Shown in pieces: positions 5,420-5,608 of a DNA stretch of 5,608 nucleotides. Origin of the DNA: Synechococcales cyanobacterium PMM_0003 (lineage in GTDB: Bacteria; Cyanobacteriota; Cyanobacteriia; Pseudanabaenales; Pseudanabaenaceae); the NCBI GenBank assembly GCA_949128015.1, contig CASBRC010000390.1, forward strand, positions 1 to 5,608, read 5' to 3'. A model generated the notes under the pieces. That model made no database searches. It worked only from the letters and a program-made list of their open reading frames with translations, and was not told the DNA's origin. Numbering within the stretch: the stretch's first letter is position 1; each line of letters begins with the position of its first letter. A program made the position numbers and the translations under genes.

Positions 5420-5468
5420 AATAATTTTGTTGAGAAGGTTGCAACGCAAGCTTTTCAACAAAATTATT
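5420..5468. repeat. Imperfect palindrome (hairpin 4), repeat copy B, downstream of pheA
   Basis: Bases 5420-5437 pair with 5451-5468 (18 bp including one G-T). After one mismatch (5438/5450) the tip 5439-5442 pairs with 5446-5449 around the loop AAC. On the minus strand, 5471-5449 is identical over 23 nt to 3753-3775 of hairpin 3, while the opposite arm and tip have diverged. It starts 20 bp downstream of the pheA stop and could weakly terminate pheA; no T-run follows. Its far side abuts the hsdM remnant. Confidence 0.9.
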
Positions 5469-5487
5469 GGGTTTTATGCATAGCAAA

Positions 5488-5608
5488 TTACGCGATCGCA
5501 TAACTGCCAAGAATTTTAAGATTTTCGGTAACGGTTTGCAATTCTTGTAAGGCTTCGCTGAAGTTAGGGTCATCGATCGGGGCTTCAATATCGATGAAAA
5601 AAATATAT
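5488..5608 (-). CDS. pheA: Prephenate dehydratase, C-terminal end (partial, 5' part outside window)
   Basis: The frame enters from the right edge and gives 39 residues before a TAA at 5490-5488. The translation is YIFFIDIEAPIDDPNFSEAL, then QELQTVTENLKILGSYAIA. This is the end of the C-terminal ACT regulatory domain of prephenate dehydratase: a Y-x-FFIDIE strand, the D-x-x-F/V-x-x-AL-x-EL helix and a closing LKILGSY strand. The enzyme converts prephenate to phenylpyruvate in phenylalanine synthesis, and the ACT domain senses phenylalanine. The catalytic domain is outside the window. A HIP1 site overlaps the last codons (5492-5499). Hairpin 4 lies 20 bp downstream. The identification rests on a short segment but the pattern is specific. 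Confidence 0.85.
   Translation of the reverse strand, partial: YIFFIDIEAPIDDPNFSEALQELQTVTENLKILGSYAIA

Noticed and set aside
3748..5471. Two palindrome copies flanking the uma2-higBA-hsdM region as ends of a mobile element
   Set aside because: Tempting, as the copies bracket the accessory genes, but no transposase or integrase lies inside, no target duplication is visible, and similar palindromes also occur elsewhere in the window. Dispersed repeats are the simpler reading.
1132..5499. Ten copies of GCGATCGC as a special local structure
   Set aside because: This is the HIP1 octamer common across many cyanobacterial genomes; it is useful for taxonomy only.
5379..5588. 69-codon minus-strand frame across the pheA end and hairpin 4
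   Set aside because: It reads pheA out of frame and then the palindrome; the pheA frame is clearly the real one.

Overview
The window looks like cyanobacterial chromosome. The HIP1 octamer GCGATCGC occurs at least ten times (1132, 1804, 2139, 2762, 3006, 3940, 4408, 4869, 4994, 5492). The gene types also fit: a Ser/Thr kinase with a C-terminal ARC6-like domain, and a Uma2-family nuclease. A Pseudanabaena-like filamentous lineage is my guess from the abundance of long intergenic palindromes, but I cannot prove the genus.

Left part (1-726, minus strand): the 5' two-thirds of smpB, the trans-translation factor, runs off the left edge. It sits 19 bp behind a small gene of unknown function (376-726), so the two probably form an operon. 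A divergent intergenic region of about 260 bp follows and ends in a perfect 61-nt hairpin (908-968) just ahead of the kinase ribosome-binding site.

Middle (978-3812, mostly plus strand): a full-length transmembrane Ser/Thr protein kinase (990-2756) has a Pro/Ser/Thr linker and an extracytoplasmic IMS-like domain. It is followed by a hairpin with T-runs on both sides (2783-2835, probable terminator). Next is a conserved-looking membrane-anchored coiled-coil protein of unknown function (2966-3727). It converges on the nuclease gene across a 65-nt perfect hairpin (3748-3812) that contains the nuclease stop codon.

Right part (3810-5608, minus strand): an accessory cluster lies next to the housekeeping gene pheA. 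It holds a Uma2 nuclease, a complete higBA toxin-antitoxin module (toxin first) with a near-perfect 29-nt palindrome in its upstream region, and a decayed C-terminal remnant of a type I restriction-modification methylase (hsdM). The remnant carries an inserted repeat, an internal deletion and a frameshift. It abuts a second copy of the hairpin repeat seen at 3748-3812. The last 39 codons of pheA (prephenate dehydratase, ACT-domain end) fill the right edge.

The most notable features are the set of four long palindromes with 3-nt loops placed at gene borders, two of which share a 23-nt identical stretch, and the hsdM fossil. The latter suggests that the region between pheA and the membrane-protein gene is a partly eroded defence or addiction island. 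I saw no CRISPR array, tRNA, rRNA, transposase or clearly novel multi-gene system.
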